The position numbers were made by a program, and so were the translations under genes. Shown one piece after another: positions 1 through 12,158 of a stretch of DNA of 64,000 nt; within the stretch, counting starts at the first letter, position 1; every line of letters starts with the position of its first letter. Origin of the DNA: Piliocolobus tephrosceles (lineage: Eukaryota > Chordata > Mammalia > Primates > Cercopithecidae); contig NC_045436.1 of NCBI RefSeq assembly GCF_002776525.5, forward strand, positions 13,985,243-14,049,242, in the 5' to 3' direction. Below the pieces are notes generated by a model, which was given only the letters and a program-made list of their open reading frames with translations, was not told where the DNA came from and did no database searches.

Positions 1-199
1 TGAGTGCCCTTGAAGAGGCTGTCTGCCTCAGATAACCATAGGTACCTCAGCTGCAGTATGTCCAAAATGGAATTTATCAACTGACTGCTGAATCAACCCT
101 ACATCCTTTGTTCTTGACTTCCATCACATCTGTCACTTATGTACCCTGTGTCCCAAGCTAGAAGTTGACAGGTCATTACTAATGCCTTTCACACTTTCC

Positions 200-780
200 T
201 CTATATTTAATGAGTTATCAAATGCTTTCATTTCAGAAATGTCTTCTAATTCCGAATTCTCATCTTCATGTACTCAGTAATGTAATTGACTATTTCCTTA
301 AGCTATTGAGGTTGTGTTTGTTATGCTTCTCTTCATCCAATCTCTATTCACTTTAATTAGAATAATTTCTCTCAAACAAAATATATTCATGGATTCTGTT
401 GCTTAAAGGCTTCCATTGTTTATACTACCTATAAAATTAAATCCATTAGCTTTATTTTAGTATATCAAGCCATTTGTAATATGGCCCAAAGCAAAGTTTC
501 TAGGCCTATTATCCAGTCTCATTATTCAGCATTGAAATAGTCTCTTGGCATGCCCTCACGTGATGTGTACAGGCCCATCGTGATTTCCTTTCCATCTTCT
601 TTCTTACCGACCATGCCTCAACCAGTACCTCATCAGGAAGCTTTTTTCAGGCTTTCATATTCATCATAAGTCATGCAATTCCCAGGTTCCAGTACATTTC
701 TATAATGTCATACAGCTCATTGAATTATCAGCTTCATTTTTTCTCTTTCTATGCTATCCTTTTAGAATAACTTCTGAGCA
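200..780 (+). repeat. L2 LINE relic
   Basis: Degenerate sequence resembling the 3' part of a LINE-2 element in sense orientation. Recognisable pieces are the 'tgcttaaaggcttccattg' block near 400, the 'aaattaaatccattagc' block near 436 and the 'atggcccaaagc' block near 481, in L2 order. It is heavily diverged and has no open frame, so it is a dead fossil. The first 200 bases of the window contain nothing I recognise. Edges are approximate. Confidence 0.5.
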
Positions 781-1015
781 ATATTAATCTTGAATTCAAA
801 GTTCTGAACAGAAAAGTATAATGATTGACAGTAAATACTGAGAGAATAAACAATTCCTTGTTTAAGTTGTTGTGTGTAATTGCACTATATCTTTGAAAGG
901 AAAATATACTATAGAAGGTCCAAAGAAGGGCTATGAACAAGATAAACATTTGATTATGGTTTCTATTAGGGACTCACATACATAAATCTAAAAAAATTAT
1001 ATGAATATTCAATAC

Positions 1016-1250
1016 TCATTAAGATAACATCATTAGCTAAGCACTGTTTCAAATGCATTATGTTTATTAATTTACATAATCCTTACAATAATTATACAAA
1101 CAAGATACTTTTATTACTCTTATTTTATGGATGAGGATCCTAAGACCCAGAGATTTTTGATAATTTTTCCAAGGTCACTCAGTAGTAAGTGGTGAAGTTG
1201 CTTCTTAGGCCTGTCAATGTAGATCCAGATACTCTGTATTACTCTAGAAG
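1016..1250 (+). repeat. MIR SINE
   Basis: Mammalian-wide interspersed repeat in sense orientation. In order it shows 'gctaagcactgtttcaaatgc', a TTAATTTACATAATCCTTACAA block, 'ttattttatggatgaggatcc' and 'ccaaggtcactcagtagtaa', which match the MIR core and its downstream half. It is an inactive ancient tRNA-derived SINE. I see nothing in the bases between this element and the L2 relic to its left. Confidence 0.75.
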
Positions 1251-1271
1251 GAAAATGGTTTCCCAAGATGC

Positions 1272-1367
1272 ATCCAAATCAAGATGACATAAATTGACAA
1301 AGGTTAAAAAGTTAAATGAATCCAAATCAAGATGGCATAAATTAACAAAGGTTAAAAAGTGAAATGA
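1272..1367. repeat. 48-bp tandem duplication, two copies
   Basis: Two adjacent 48-bp units (1272-1319 and 1320-1367) differ at three positions only, about 94% identity. The unit begins ATCCAAATCAAGATG and ends AAATGA. It is not part of a repeat family I recognise, and the flanks do not continue the periodicity. It is probably a simple local duplication in unique DNA. Confidence 0.9.
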
Positions 1368-1642
1368 ACAAAGACTAAAAGGCGAAAGACTAATTAGGAT
1401 AAACGGATGAAATTATATCTGTGAACCAAGAGGATCAGAATTTACAGCATCATAAGAAAGTATTTTAAAATATTTTCCCTCTAAATATCGGGAAGAATTT
1501 TGGCAGCTTTCCAGAGTTTAAAGAGGAAAAGAACTCCTACTATCATAAACAATGGGAAATGCATTTCTGAAAGTCAGGACATCAGATGATCCAAGTAAAA
1601 AGTATAAGTAATGTCTGATGTGAAGAAGAATTCGTGGAACTC

Positions 1643-1933
1643 GGCCGGGCGTGGTGGTTCACACTCGTAATCCCAGCACTTTGGGAGGCCGAGGCAGGCG
1701 AATCATCTGAGGTCAGGAGTTTGAGACGGGCCTGGCCAACATAGCGAAACCCTTTCTCTAATAAAAATACAAAAATTAGCCAGGTGTGGTGGTGCACACC
1801 TATAATCCCAGCTACTCAAGAGGCTGAGGCAGGAGAACCCAGGAAAAGGAGGTTGAAGTGAGCTGAGATGGGGCCACTGCACTCCAGACTGAGGGACAGA
1901 GCGAAACACTATCTCTAAATAAATAAATAAATA
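1643..1933 (+). mobile_element. Alu SINE (AluS type)
   Basis: Sense Alu starting GGCCGGGCGTGG and ending in an AAAT-repeat tail. It is flanked by a clear 16-bp target-site duplication: AGAATTCGTGGAACTC at 1627-1642 and a copy with two differences at 1933-1948. The second monomer has lost about a dozen bases around the 'gaatcgcttgaaccc' region. The dimer is 7SL-derived and depends on L1 for movement. Antisense open frames over it have no coding meaning. Confidence 0.95.
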
Positions 1934-2224
1934 GAATTCATGGATCTCTTACAGACTATTCCAACATGTTCTTAATTGCTGTAAGATGGGGACGGTGGGT
2001 ATCCAGGCAATCTCCACCAACAGGGTCCTGGATAGCTCAGAGGAAGAGGATTGATATTGTATGAAGCCATAGAACATCTTTTAGAAGGGCAATTATTATT
2101 AATTTTCCGGAAAAGTTCTACCAAAAATACATAATATAGTCCATAATAGTAGACTCATCTGTACTAGTTAAAGAATGTATTAACATGGATAACTTTTTAA
2201 GATATAATGTTAAATGAAAAACCT

Positions 2225-2394
2225 AGGACCACAAGCGCAGACCACTATGCCTGGCTGATTTTTGTATTTTCTGTAGAAATGGGGTTTCACCATGTTGGCC
2301 AGGCTGATCTGAATCTCCTGACCTTAGGTGGTCTGCCCGCTGCAGCTTCCTAAAGTGCTGGGATTAAAGGCATGTGTCACCATGGTCGGCCACA
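2225..2394 (-). mobile_element. Alu fragment
   Basis: Partial antisense Alu covering the left-monomer side and linker: 'tgcctggctgatttttgtat', 'ggggtttcaccatgttggcc', then 'aaagtgctgggattaaagg'. It ends at the inverted 5' terminus (GGTCGGCC). The right monomer and poly(A) tail are missing and no target duplication is obvious. It is more diverged than its neighbours. Confidence 0.9.
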
Positions 2395-3498
2395 TTGCTA
2401 ACTTTATCATTGCGTGTTATATTATTTGCTTTATGTTTGAAAGGTTTCTTGATATAAATATGTAAAAGAAAAGGCATTGTGAATACAGTAACATGAGAAT
2501 CCCATATGTGCTTCTGTCTTTAATTTCAATATTTCCTTTGAAATTGGCAAATAAACTTTCTGATCAGATGTCAAAGAATTATAAGTTAAATTCCAAAATA
2601 AAGAGTTTTACATTGTATTGTAAAACATAAACTTATTAAGCAAACTGAAATTTAACGTCTCACATTTTACTAATATTCATCAATTATAATTATCAGTGGA
2701 TGTCTTCTAAGTAAACTTAGTTGTTATTTTGAAAAGTAATGCCATTCCCAATTTTACAGAGTATCTTTACAAGAAAGCATGCATTTCCCAAGGCCATTAA
2801 AATAAATGTATCCCAAGGGCAGTAAAAAAACATACAAGATTGCCTCTTTGTTTTGGCTATTTTCTTCATTTAATTTTTTCTAGTCTTATTTTTTATTTTT
2901 AAATGTACTTGAAAGAGTAGATACCAAATATCCAGTGTAAAGCTTTAGAATTTAAAAAAATGGTATAACCCACACTCTGAGCTTAATACATTCTACACCT
3001 TTGACTTAACTATTTATTGGCATGGCAATTTCAATCCAATGCATAACCAGAAGAAATAAACACTATATGTTACTAGCAGTAAACAGAGGGATTGAACATA
3101 TGAGCTTAAATTTTTTTAGCACATATGAGTTGGAAATTAAAAAGACTGAAATATATTTTTATAATAAGATCAAATTACTTAAACCAGAGTCAATAACTGT
3201 TATACTATAAACAAATACAATCATTTATTTGCAGCTTTATAAATTATTTTATTTCAGTGCTAATTTTACTGATGACTGCTTAGGTCTTATGAAGACTCCT
3301 CAGGTTATATGATTAATAATGAAATATGACCACATGCTATGGTATCAAAGCATCAATTTGATTTTAAAAATAGGCTCCCCATAAAGATTTTAATATATGG
3401 AAGTATTTCTGGGAGTGTAGAAGGACAATATGTCCATTTTCAGAAGGCATAAAAGCCACAAAATATTTGGAAACTAGTTTGCTCTTGTTACAGAAAAG

Positions 3499-3522
3499 TG
3501 TGTGTGTGTGCGTGTGTGTATA
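3499..3522. repeat. (TG)n microsatellite
   Basis: Short TG dinucleotide run interrupted by one CG step, followed by TATATG. About 12 units. A simple repeat with no associated mobile element. Confidence 0.85.
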
Positions 3523-3847
3523 TGAATAAACGGGTAAAATATGAATGTCACTATTTTGTAATGAATATTGCTTCTGTATGTTTTAGATGAGTGCTTTCAT
3601 TTTGATATAAACATTCTGTTAGTAGTCTTCATTTATTAAGTAAGAGAAAATTGAATCTCTTCTCTGTTATGTGGATTAAGATGGTGACTGCAATCAATTT
3701 CTGGGTTCAATTTTAAATAGACAAATTTAACCTTTTATCAATTGCTCTTACTTTACATATAGAGACGTTTATAACAATACATCCATCAGTCTACAAATTA
3801 ATGTCAAATCATGAAGCAAACTCCAAATTGTGTTGACTGCCACCAGT

Positions 3848-3925
3848 TGACTGGGTGGCATACGGCAAGTCACTTAACCTCTGAGACCTTAATTTTCCCA
3901 TTTGCAATGCTAAGGAGTGGTGCTA
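3848..3925 (-). repeat. MIR SINE fragment
   Basis: Antisense MIR piece recognised from 'gcaagtcacttaacctctga' followed by a 'ttttcccatttgcaa' block, the usual order in an inverted MIR. It is short and diverged. Confidence 0.55.
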
Positions 3926-6134
3926 GAATTCCATGTCTATGCGTCTATTAATTTTAGATGCATTTCTTAAAACTGATATTATCAAGAGTAATGTAAAAGT
4001 ATTATTAAATTCTTGTCATCTTGCTAAAACAAGAATATCTTTTCTATTTATACATTTTATTTATCTCTACTTGTTTTAATAAAGCCCATCTGCCATCTGA
4101 TTTATTTATTAAATAAACTCATCTGAGAATCAGTTTTCTTTTACCTAATAGAACCTATGCATAACATGATTATAAAGTGTGAAAAAAATGGAACTCTAGT
4201 GCAAAAGACATAGGAAAAAGATTTGCCAGAAAATAGGTACATTTATATTGTATTTATTCTTTTTTTCTTTTCTCTCTTTCTCTCTCATACACACAATCAC
4301 TCCCCATTAAAGCAAACTTTAATTGTAAATATAATAAATGCCCAGGTAAAGTTAAAATATTTTGTATATTATATGTCTAAGGGATTAGTTTAAATATTTG
4401 TTTCAATCTAGTGCTAACATCTATGTTCTCTTTTCTTCCTCCCTAAAAGAAGGAACAAAATATCTTTTATGCAATGAATAGATAATTTCATCATGTTGCA
4501 AAGTCCTTTAATTCATGGCATTTGTTGTTCCTGGTTTTCAAATGAAGACTTTTTAAAACAATAACCAAAAGGGTATACAACTTTCCCTATGCCTTCATAA
4601 ATTTTCATTGCATAATATGAAATTAAAATCATGTTGAGATAGAGTGACTTCCAGTTTGTAGAATATGGTATCCTTATATCAGGGACACCCCAGTGGCATT
4701 TGCTTTTGTAGTGAAAGAGAAGCTAAAATATATTGACTTCAGGCATTTTTAATAGAAAATACACTCATAAAGATAACAATAAGCAAGGCAGAGGATAAAA
4801 AGAATCATACTTGTGATACTTAATAACATTTTAGTTATTTTAAAAACTGGTGGTGATCTTACTGCAAGCATCTCTACAGTGCAGTCTCAGGAAATCTCAT
4901 TAATGTGTTAGCCCCTTTATTTTGCTGGTGAATTTGTTGACAGAAAGTAATTGGGTCACTGTATTGAAATGCCGCATGTAAGCTCAGAATTCTCTGTGTT
5001 GGTTGGCATGACAACCATAGTGGTCGATTAAACATGCTCAGAAATTGGGAACCTGGGCTTCTCAGAAGCTGTTAACTAGATGAGGAATAAAAAACTGTAG
5101 ATAATGGCAAATTGGGCAGAAATTTCTAAGAATTGCCTTGAATGTCCTATTATACATTTATTTATGTAGCGCTAACAAGATAAATGTATGTGTAAAAAGC
5201 TAGATATTTAAAAATTCACTTAGATGATTTCAAAATATAATTTTGATTTTATATGTGTTTTAATAAGAAAAGGTTGAAAGAGCCTTACAGTATTAAGGAC
5301 TCTCTATTAGAGATAATTCTGATATTACTCAAAACAAATATATGTGCTATCAATGGCAGTTTCTATTTAGCTCTTTCCCCTTGTAAATGATTTTGTGAGG
5401 TGCCTGGCAGATGATATCTGCAGATGGCATACAAAGGCACATTGGCACACAGAAACAGCCTTTGCTGGCCAGTTCTGCCATAGCCAAATTTAGGGACCAG
5501 GAAGATGGTAAAAGGACAAATGATTAAGGAGAGAAACAGAGAGTTGATTTGATGGTATGACTCACTAATACCTGTTTTCTTCTATATTTTGACTCCCTTC
5601 CTTTGGCTGGTGTATAACGGTTAACATAAAGACAAAATTTGGAGATAGAAAATTAAAGCAAGTTATCGTGTCCTAGGACACAATTCATGTTTTTTTGTTA
5701 TTCATTTTCCTTGATTTCTCACACCTCAGAAAACATTTGGGCTAGGAGAAGGAATTGACTTTCTAGAAAGTACTGTCTTTTAAAATTAGCCTGCTTTTAT
5801 CTGGATAATAAAATAATAAAAACAAGATAAATTAAACATAGCAGATTTACAGCTTCTGCAACTGAGTTTAGTTGCCAAGGCAATCAATATGTGAGATCAA
5901 TGAAGGGGGCATGTCTTAATTTTATTATTTCTTATTTGTATGCTTGTATTAAAATTCAAACATGGATGTTTTGATTAATCAAGAAGCTGAATATGGATAT
6001 CAACTATAAAAATAAATATTTTAAATAGGCCACATTTATTCCAAAAGTCTATTGTTGAAATAAATTTTAAAAATCATTATTCATTATAGCACTTTTGAGA
6101 AGAAGACGTGTTAAAGATCACCTTTGTTCTGCAA

Positions 6135-6245
6135 AAGTAAATTAACTGTGTAGGATTAGGAACTAATTAGTGATAGAACTGGGCCTAAAACCCTGCTGGC
6201 CTCATTCAAATGCAGACTCTTTTTACAGCACCATGCTGCCTTCTA
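6135..6245 (+). repeat. MIR SINE 3' fragment
   Basis: Sense MIR-like end: 'ttagtgatagaactgggcct', then 'gcagactctttttacagcac' and 'catgctgccttct', matching the MIR 3' portion. From here to about 7370 I see nothing else identifiable. The T-rich stretch near 6980-7180 gives overlapping short open frames that are compositional artefacts. Confidence 0.5.
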
Positions 6246-7370
6246 ATCCCACTACCAAACACGTTGTGGTCAAAACACGTTAACTTCCTACTTCCAGGAG
6301 ATGTTCACTTAGTGTAAATGAAACCAGCACCGTTGATGAGTTTTATTTTCATATTCCTCATTTTCTTTCTTTGTCATAGTTCCTTGCGTGGAGCTATGGC
6401 TCTAATTTATTACATTATGCACCAGTTTTTGTTTGCTTAAATTTTTAGATAGCCTTATTAATGTCTTCTTCCTATTTATATGTCTGATTTCTTCATTAAG
6501 AACTATTAAAGGGTTAGTGATAGATAGGTTCAAGTATTTGCTCATCCTTGGCTGGTATTTTAAAATTTACTTCTAAAACAAAATCTACTTCTGAAATTCC
6601 CCTGTAACACTATAGATGCATGATTCTGCAAAATTTTCATTTTCTGCTATGCAAATAATTAACAGTAATAAAATCTAGTTTCAGTTTAGTTTATAATTGT
6701 CTCTAACATTAAATTTTCTAGGTTTGGGGATGAGGGTTTTATCTGTGTTGTATTTGCATCTGTATGATGCTTTGATTGCTTTGATTAAAGCTTTTCAAGT
6801 ATTGGGATTCAAAAATGTTATTTTTTTAAAAAAAATCCGTGGTCTGTATGTTTCTACTTTTATTTCTGTTAATAACACAGACTGAATATGTCTTGCCAAT
6901 TTAAAGAAATTTCTTTGAGAAACAAATGACGGTTTTCCTTGATTTCGGGATTGAAAATACATGTATCTCTGACTGTTCCTTTTGTTTTTCTTGGCATATC
7001 AGTTAAAAATATTTGTTTTCATCTTCCTTTGTTTATTCTTTAAATCTATTTTCAGATGTTTTTCCTTTTCCTTTCTGTTGTTTGGTCTCTTCTCTGTCTT
7101 GCTCTTCCCTGTTCAGACACATCCTCTCTCTCCCCTTTCCATTTGCTTTCACTGGAGTAACACATATTAATGAATATCCACAAAGGGGCAAAAAGAGACT
7201 GGAGGAGGAGGGTGAGGTAGAGAAGTGAGGTGCTAGCAAAGTCAAATCTGAAATAAAGGATGAGAAGAGTGTAGATGGAAAAAATGAGGAAGAGAGGATG
7301 AAGCAATGGAAAGTGTAATTTTCAAAACTTAAAACCTCAGAGTATATCTATGTATGACTTTTTTCATCTT

Positions 7371-8900
7371 TGTGAGATTGATTTGTTCATTCGTTCATCA
7401 TTTAATAAATATATAACGAGCACGCAATGTGGGCCAGCTGTAATCAAGTTGCTGGGAAGACAGTAATTAGAAACAAGCTAACACGCCAAAACCAGCCTTC
7501 ATGGAGACTGTATTCTAGTAGGTAAAACTGTCATTTTAAAATGGTGCTTTATATTGCTTGTGAATATTCTTGTTTCAGAAGCGAGAGCAAAAGGAACAGA
7601 TTTTTCAAAGAAAATTATGTCTTGCATATATTAAATTTGTCTGACTAGGAAGAGTTATGTCAGTAAAGCAATTAGATACATAGGTTGTGATTTGGGGAAA
7701 AAAGCTGAATTAGAAATCTGTACTTGTAAATCATCAACAAGTATGAGATCATTGGTGATGTTGATACTGGTGAAATCAACCTAAAGGTAGAACAAAAGGG
7801 ACCAAGAATAGTAACTTAAAAAAACAATTTAGAAAAAAATCTCAGAACAGGAAACAGAATGTTAAATTGTCACAGAAGAGAGGATGTGCCCTTGAATCAA
7901 AGGAGAACAGAGTTCACAGGGAGCGAGTGGCCAGCAGTGTCACACTTTTATGACAGACGTGGAAGGTAAAGTCAAGGGGGACTTTTGAGGGAGTATCATC
8001 AGTGAAACTATTGAGAATATCATTTCTGCTTTATTCTCTATAGCGCATACCTCATTAAATACATTATTAAAGCTTTAAGATGAATGTTATTAATTGGCAT
8101 GTCACATCCAATGAAAGGGATGCTATTTTTTTGTGTTGTTTGATCTTTGATAAAGATGTGAACAGTCATACATATCAAGGGTAAAGAAAAAAATAAAAAA
8201 GAACAGAGGGACAAATAGAAAAACAAAAGAAAAAGTAAAAACACCGAGATTACAGGCTAAAGGAAAACTCACAGCGGGAGGTAGTTGTGGGAGGGAATGC
8301 CATCCAACAAGTGGCTGGAAAGGTTAATAAACCCTTTTAAGGAAGACCACAGATATTTTTCTTTCTCTTTAAAGAATAAAGTTCAGCCTTCTTCCTTGAA
8401 CTCAAAGAAAGAAAGTTTGGCTAATTCTCATTTTGTGTGTGTTCGGTCTCACATTCTGTGGAGAAAGAATTGTGGTGAAATTAGTCTGGAGGTTTTGTGC
8501 AGAATGAATTAGAGAGTGAGACTGGAGGTGGATGATGATAGAGGTCAGACCAAGGGAAAAGTCATAGAATGAAAGGGTGCAACTGACTCAAGGGAACATG
8601 GACTGATAAGGCACATATCGTATTAGTTCTGAGGGAGAAAGGAACGTCTAGACTCAAGGGGCTTTCATGTGCTTGAGTTATAAGGAGAATAGAGAAACAG
8701 GAATGGCAGGAGAAGGTGCTGGGTAAAGGAAAAATTCTTATTTTAGACATTTTGAGTTTGAAGTGACACTAAGACACCATACGGGGATGAAAATAGACAA
8801 TCAGAAGTGAGGGACTGAAAAAAGTAGAGAGGGCAAATGTTCAGCATAGGAACTTTATAGATGCCCAAATTGAGGTAATTGGAGGGGGGAGAGTCAGGAA
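7371..8900 (+). repeat. Ancient mammalian interspersed repeat, family not identified
   Basis: A diffuse purine-rich region beginning with 'ttcattcgttcatcatttaa' and 'gagactgtattctagtagg', and ending around 'agatgcccaaattgaggtaa'. This order of blocks resembles a common old mammalian repeat that recurs near 13.0, 29.7 and 55.6 kb in this window. I cannot name the family. Edges are uncertain and parts in the middle may be unrelated. The open frames here (60-75 codons) show no domain. Confidence 0.35.
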
Positions 8901-8961
8901 AAGGGAGAGAAGAAGGATAATTTGGATCAAATGCTACCTGCCAACTGAATACCTGCTAGTC

Positions 8962-8964
<3 letters not shown>

Positions 8965-8994
<30 letters not shown>
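8965..8994. repeat. Isolated (A)30 tract
   Basis: Thirty uninterrupted adenines with no Alu or L1 body directly upstream. It could be the tail of a retroposed sequence too old or too short to recognise, or an expanded homopolymer. No target-site duplication is obvious. Confidence 0.9.
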
Positions 8995-8998
<4 letters not shown>

Positions 8999-9289
8999 CC
9001 CTGACCTTCAAAAAAGATGGTGTTATTTGTATAAGTGTCTCTACCTGAGATTTTAAACATTCTCAATTCATGATATCTGTAGTGTCCTAGTAATTTCTTC
9101 TCATGGTGTCTCTAAGTCAAAGGAAACACCTAGCACTTTTAAGTTAATGGATGTCCCTGTGTTTTCTGTGGAAAGTTTAAAATATCCAGCAATATCCTGT
9201 GGGTTTGCTGCCGCTCTGTGAGATGCCTTAGGTCACAGGTTGGAAACTACAGGTTTATGCTATGCTCTCTCATTTCTTTTTCTTTTTTC

Positions 9290-9475
9290 TCTATCAGAGT
9301 GTTTATGGACCTCTATTATAATTGCTTCTGTAATTATCTGTCTTTCTGATTGGACTGAGTCTGCAAGCTACACTAGGAAAGAACCATTTCCATCTCGTTC
9401 CTCACTGAATCCGCCTTGCCCAGCCATGGTGATTGCCTTGTGGCATGTGTTCTGTAACTAGCTGTTGAATTAATC
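9290..9475 (+). repeat. L2 LINE 3'-end relic
   Basis: Weak resemblance to the sense 3' end of L2: an 'attatctgtctttctgattg' block, a 'gcaagct' block and a terminal 'gaattaatcc' in place of the usual TTGAATGAATGA end. It is very diverged. A 73-codon open frame across it is fortuitous. Confidence 0.35.
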
Positions 9476-9764
9476 CCAGTTATGAGGGGAGTAATCTTAT
9501 TTGTCTTTATATACAGTGCTGATTTATCTGCATCTACTTTTCAAACTCTAAGTTATATTCTGGCATATTTCTTTTAGTAGAATTTTCCTAATGATCTATG
9601 TGAAATCTGTTGAAAACATATGAGTAGTATGAATGCAAATGCTAAAAAAAAGGGGGTTCCTTCTTTATTTCTGCCTAAGAGGGGAAGGGATTTAAAAGAA
9701 TAATCAGTTTGAGTAACTGTTAAGGGTGCTTTAGAGGAGATGAGAATAATAACTATAACAATAG

Positions 9765-10330
9765 TTAATATTAATACAATATGGTTACTAATTCTATTCT
9801 CCCAACAGCTATAGGAGGCATGATGCATAACAAAATGCCCCAAAGTTAGTAGCTTAAGACATTCATTTATTATTTTTCACAGTTATGTGGGTTGTCTGAT
9901 TCATTCTTCTGTTCTATGTGATGTTGGCTGCAAGATGCTGGGACATCTGCAGTCTTCTCGGAGCTTCATTGGTCTGGAATGTCTCAGAGGGCTCAGTTGA
10001 TGCTGGGTGATGGCTGTGAGCTTAGCTGAGACTCTGCGCCAGAATTCCCAGGTGTGGCCTCTGCATGGAATTTGGACTTTTCGTAGCATGGCAACTGGAC
10101 TCAGTCAGGGGACATCCCCAGAGCAAGTGATCTTAGGGACTAAGGCAACAGTCACAAGGCTTCTTATGATCTAGCTTTGGAAATTGGAGAAATTCACTTC
10201 TGTCACATCGTGCTTGCAAAGCCAAGTCACTAAAGCTAGCCCATCTTCAAGGAGGGGGAATTAGATTCTATATTTCCATGTAATAGGCAGCATGCGTATA
10301 CAGAAAGGGGATGAATTGAGATCTTGGACT
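9765..10330 (+). mobile_element. MLT1-type LTR (ERVL-MaLR)
   Basis: Solo LTR-like element of the ancient non-autonomous MaLR group. Recognised by 'agtagcttaagacattcatt' and 'attatttttcacagttatgt', a ggctgcaagatgctggga block, 'agagcaagtgatcttaggga' and a terminal 'caaggagggggaattagatt' region. It is heavily decayed and has no coding internal part nearby. Another copy of the same class lies at 39545. Boundaries are approximate; a specific subfamily cannot be assigned by eye. Confidence 0.65.
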
Positions 10331-10533
10331 ATTACCAAATGTAGGTACTATTACTTTTCTTATTAGGATTGAGACGATCGACTTATGGAGAGGCTAGTAA
10401 CTTACTTTGATAGTGGAGAAGTGCAATGGCCAGTACTTGTACTTAGAGAATTTGCTCTCAAGAGTTTGTGTCTTTAATCACAACCAAATACTGCCTCAGC
10501 CTCTGGCAATATTGTTCATTCTCATATATGACT

Positions 10534-10560
10534 GCACACACGCACACACACACACACACT
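10534..10560. repeat. (CA)n microsatellite
   Basis: CA dinucleotide run of about 13 units with one CG interruption. A candidate polymorphic marker, not linked to a mobile element tail. Confidence 0.9.
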
Positions 10561-10679
10561 CTTAGCATATTTAGAGGTCATGATGGTAATGATGATATTG
10601 ACTATAATCATGGTAATTTGTTTTTGACTAGTTCATTAGAATTTACATTCATTATTTTATTTACTCATGAGATGAATTT

Positions 10680-11425
10680 TTCCTTCAATTGTTTAATTTT
10701 GAAATAATTTTACATTTACAAAAGCATTGCAAAGATAGTACAGAAACTAGGATTATACACTTAAGCCAGCTTCCTCTAATGTTTACATAACCATAGCACA
10801 TTAATCAAAATTAATAAATTAACATTGATATAATAATCTCCAATTAACTGCAGACTTTATTTGGGTTTGCTAATGTTATCTACTAGTTATCTGCTAATGT
10901 CACTTAATGTTCTAGGATACAATCCAAGTAACTACTGTTGCATTAGTTTCCTACAAGCTGTGGCAGTGTTTCCATATGTCTTTGTTTTACATGACCTGAC
11001 ACTTTTGAAGAATGCTAGTCATGTATTTTGTAGAATTTCCCTCATTTTGTGTTTGTCTGATATTCTCTCATGATTAGAATGGGATTATAGATTTGGGGGA
11101 AGAATAGGACAAATGTGATCTGCCTCTCTCATCACTTCATATCCAGAAGCACATATTATCCACATTATTTATTACTGGAAATGTTAACATTGATCACTTG
11201 GCTAAGGTGTTGTCTACTAGGTTACTTCACTATAAAGTTACTATTTTTCCCCTTTCAAACTATGTATGTTAAGAAAGTGAGACATTCTGTCTATACTATA
11301 CTTTTAAAGAGAGGTGACAAACCCCACTTCCTAGAGGAAGGGATATCAAAAAATTTGTGGACGTATCTTAATACTACCATTGTAATTGGTAGATGTTTCA
11401 GAGAGATACTCTGAGGCTATGCAAA
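10680..11425 (-). mobile_element. Old L1 (L1M) 3' region, antisense
   Basis: Inverted 3'-UTR and distal ORF2-side sequence of an ancient LINE-1. Signature blocks are 'cattgcaaagatagtacaga', 'agtttcctacaagctgtggc', 'gatcacttggctaaggtgtt', 'taaagttactatttttcccc' and 'cagagagatactctgaggct', in the order expected for the reverse complement. It is riddled with stops and is not functional. Two open frames (70 and 99 codons) fall inside it and are noise. Confidence 0.7.
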
Positions 11426-11429
11426 CAGA

Positions 11430-12127
11430 ACGATTCTCATAACATGAATTTGAGTCTTTATTTTTCTCCTCTGATTTGAAGATTTTGTTACAAAATTTAT
11501 TTTTCTGACTTTTTTGTCTGCAAATATTGGGATATAATGTGACAAAATGGAAATCCATAAAATATTGCCAATAATTCTTATCAATCTATATAAATTCAAA
11601 TATAATCCATTTCCCAATTAAAGTACAAAACATTTAAATGATACAGTTCATCTGTTCCATTTACTATCTCTGCCTTAAGGAATTGAATCAAAGTATGCAT
11701 TCATTTTGTTTAATTATATCAAAGCATATAATTTGGCACAAATAAATAATAGGCTTTAATATTATGCTTCGAAAAGTGTGCAATGTTTTAAGTCGTATGT
11801 TAAGCTTCTTTCATATTATTCAACTTGGTACTCCACAAATACTGAATTTCCTCACTAATTTAATTTATGAAATATTGAAGTCAAAAGGATTAAAAGAATT
11901 TCTGACAAAAATGGAGAAAAATATAACATCATGAATAATTCACAATTGTGCTACTCCTTTATCCATTATTTAAAAAAAATTAATGGCAAAATTAATGTGA
12001 CTTAATCGGAAACAAATTCTATTAGAGTTAGGTTTCTTATGTAGATGAAAATAGGGTGACAAGGCAGCGCCTGATTATTTAATAATTTATGTTTATGTTT
12101 AGAATCCTTATTATTATGGCAACGGTG

Positions 12128-12129
<2 letters not shown>
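11430..12129. other. AT-rich stretch, nothing identified
   Basis: About 700 bp of very AT-rich sequence between the old L1 and the AluY. No repeat family, exon or RNA gene is recognisable. Short antisense open frames occur near 11350-11620 and have low-complexity Lys/Asn-rich products, as expected by chance. Confidence 0.6.

Positions 12130-12158
<29 letters not shown>

Larger units (their letters stand above)
2395..6130. other. Repeat-poor AT-rich stretch, no gene seen
   Basis: About 3.7 kb with almost no recognisable interspersed repeat. Its only clear landmarks are a short TG/CG microsatellite near 3499-3522 and a MIR fragment near 3848. All frames are closed by frequent stops; the longest reading frame is about 62 codons and has no domain. 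A moderately GC-richer patch near 5395-5490 holds two CAGATG E-box-like motifs, a small palindrome and TTGGCAC/GCTGGCC half-sites. No splice-bounded exon can be supported. Confidence 0.6.

Noticed and set aside
6982..7306. Four overlapping open frames in a T-rich/purine-rich segment
   Set aside because: They arise from strand-asymmetric low-complexity composition; the products are Ser/Leu/Phe- or Glu/Lys-rich and mutually incompatible.
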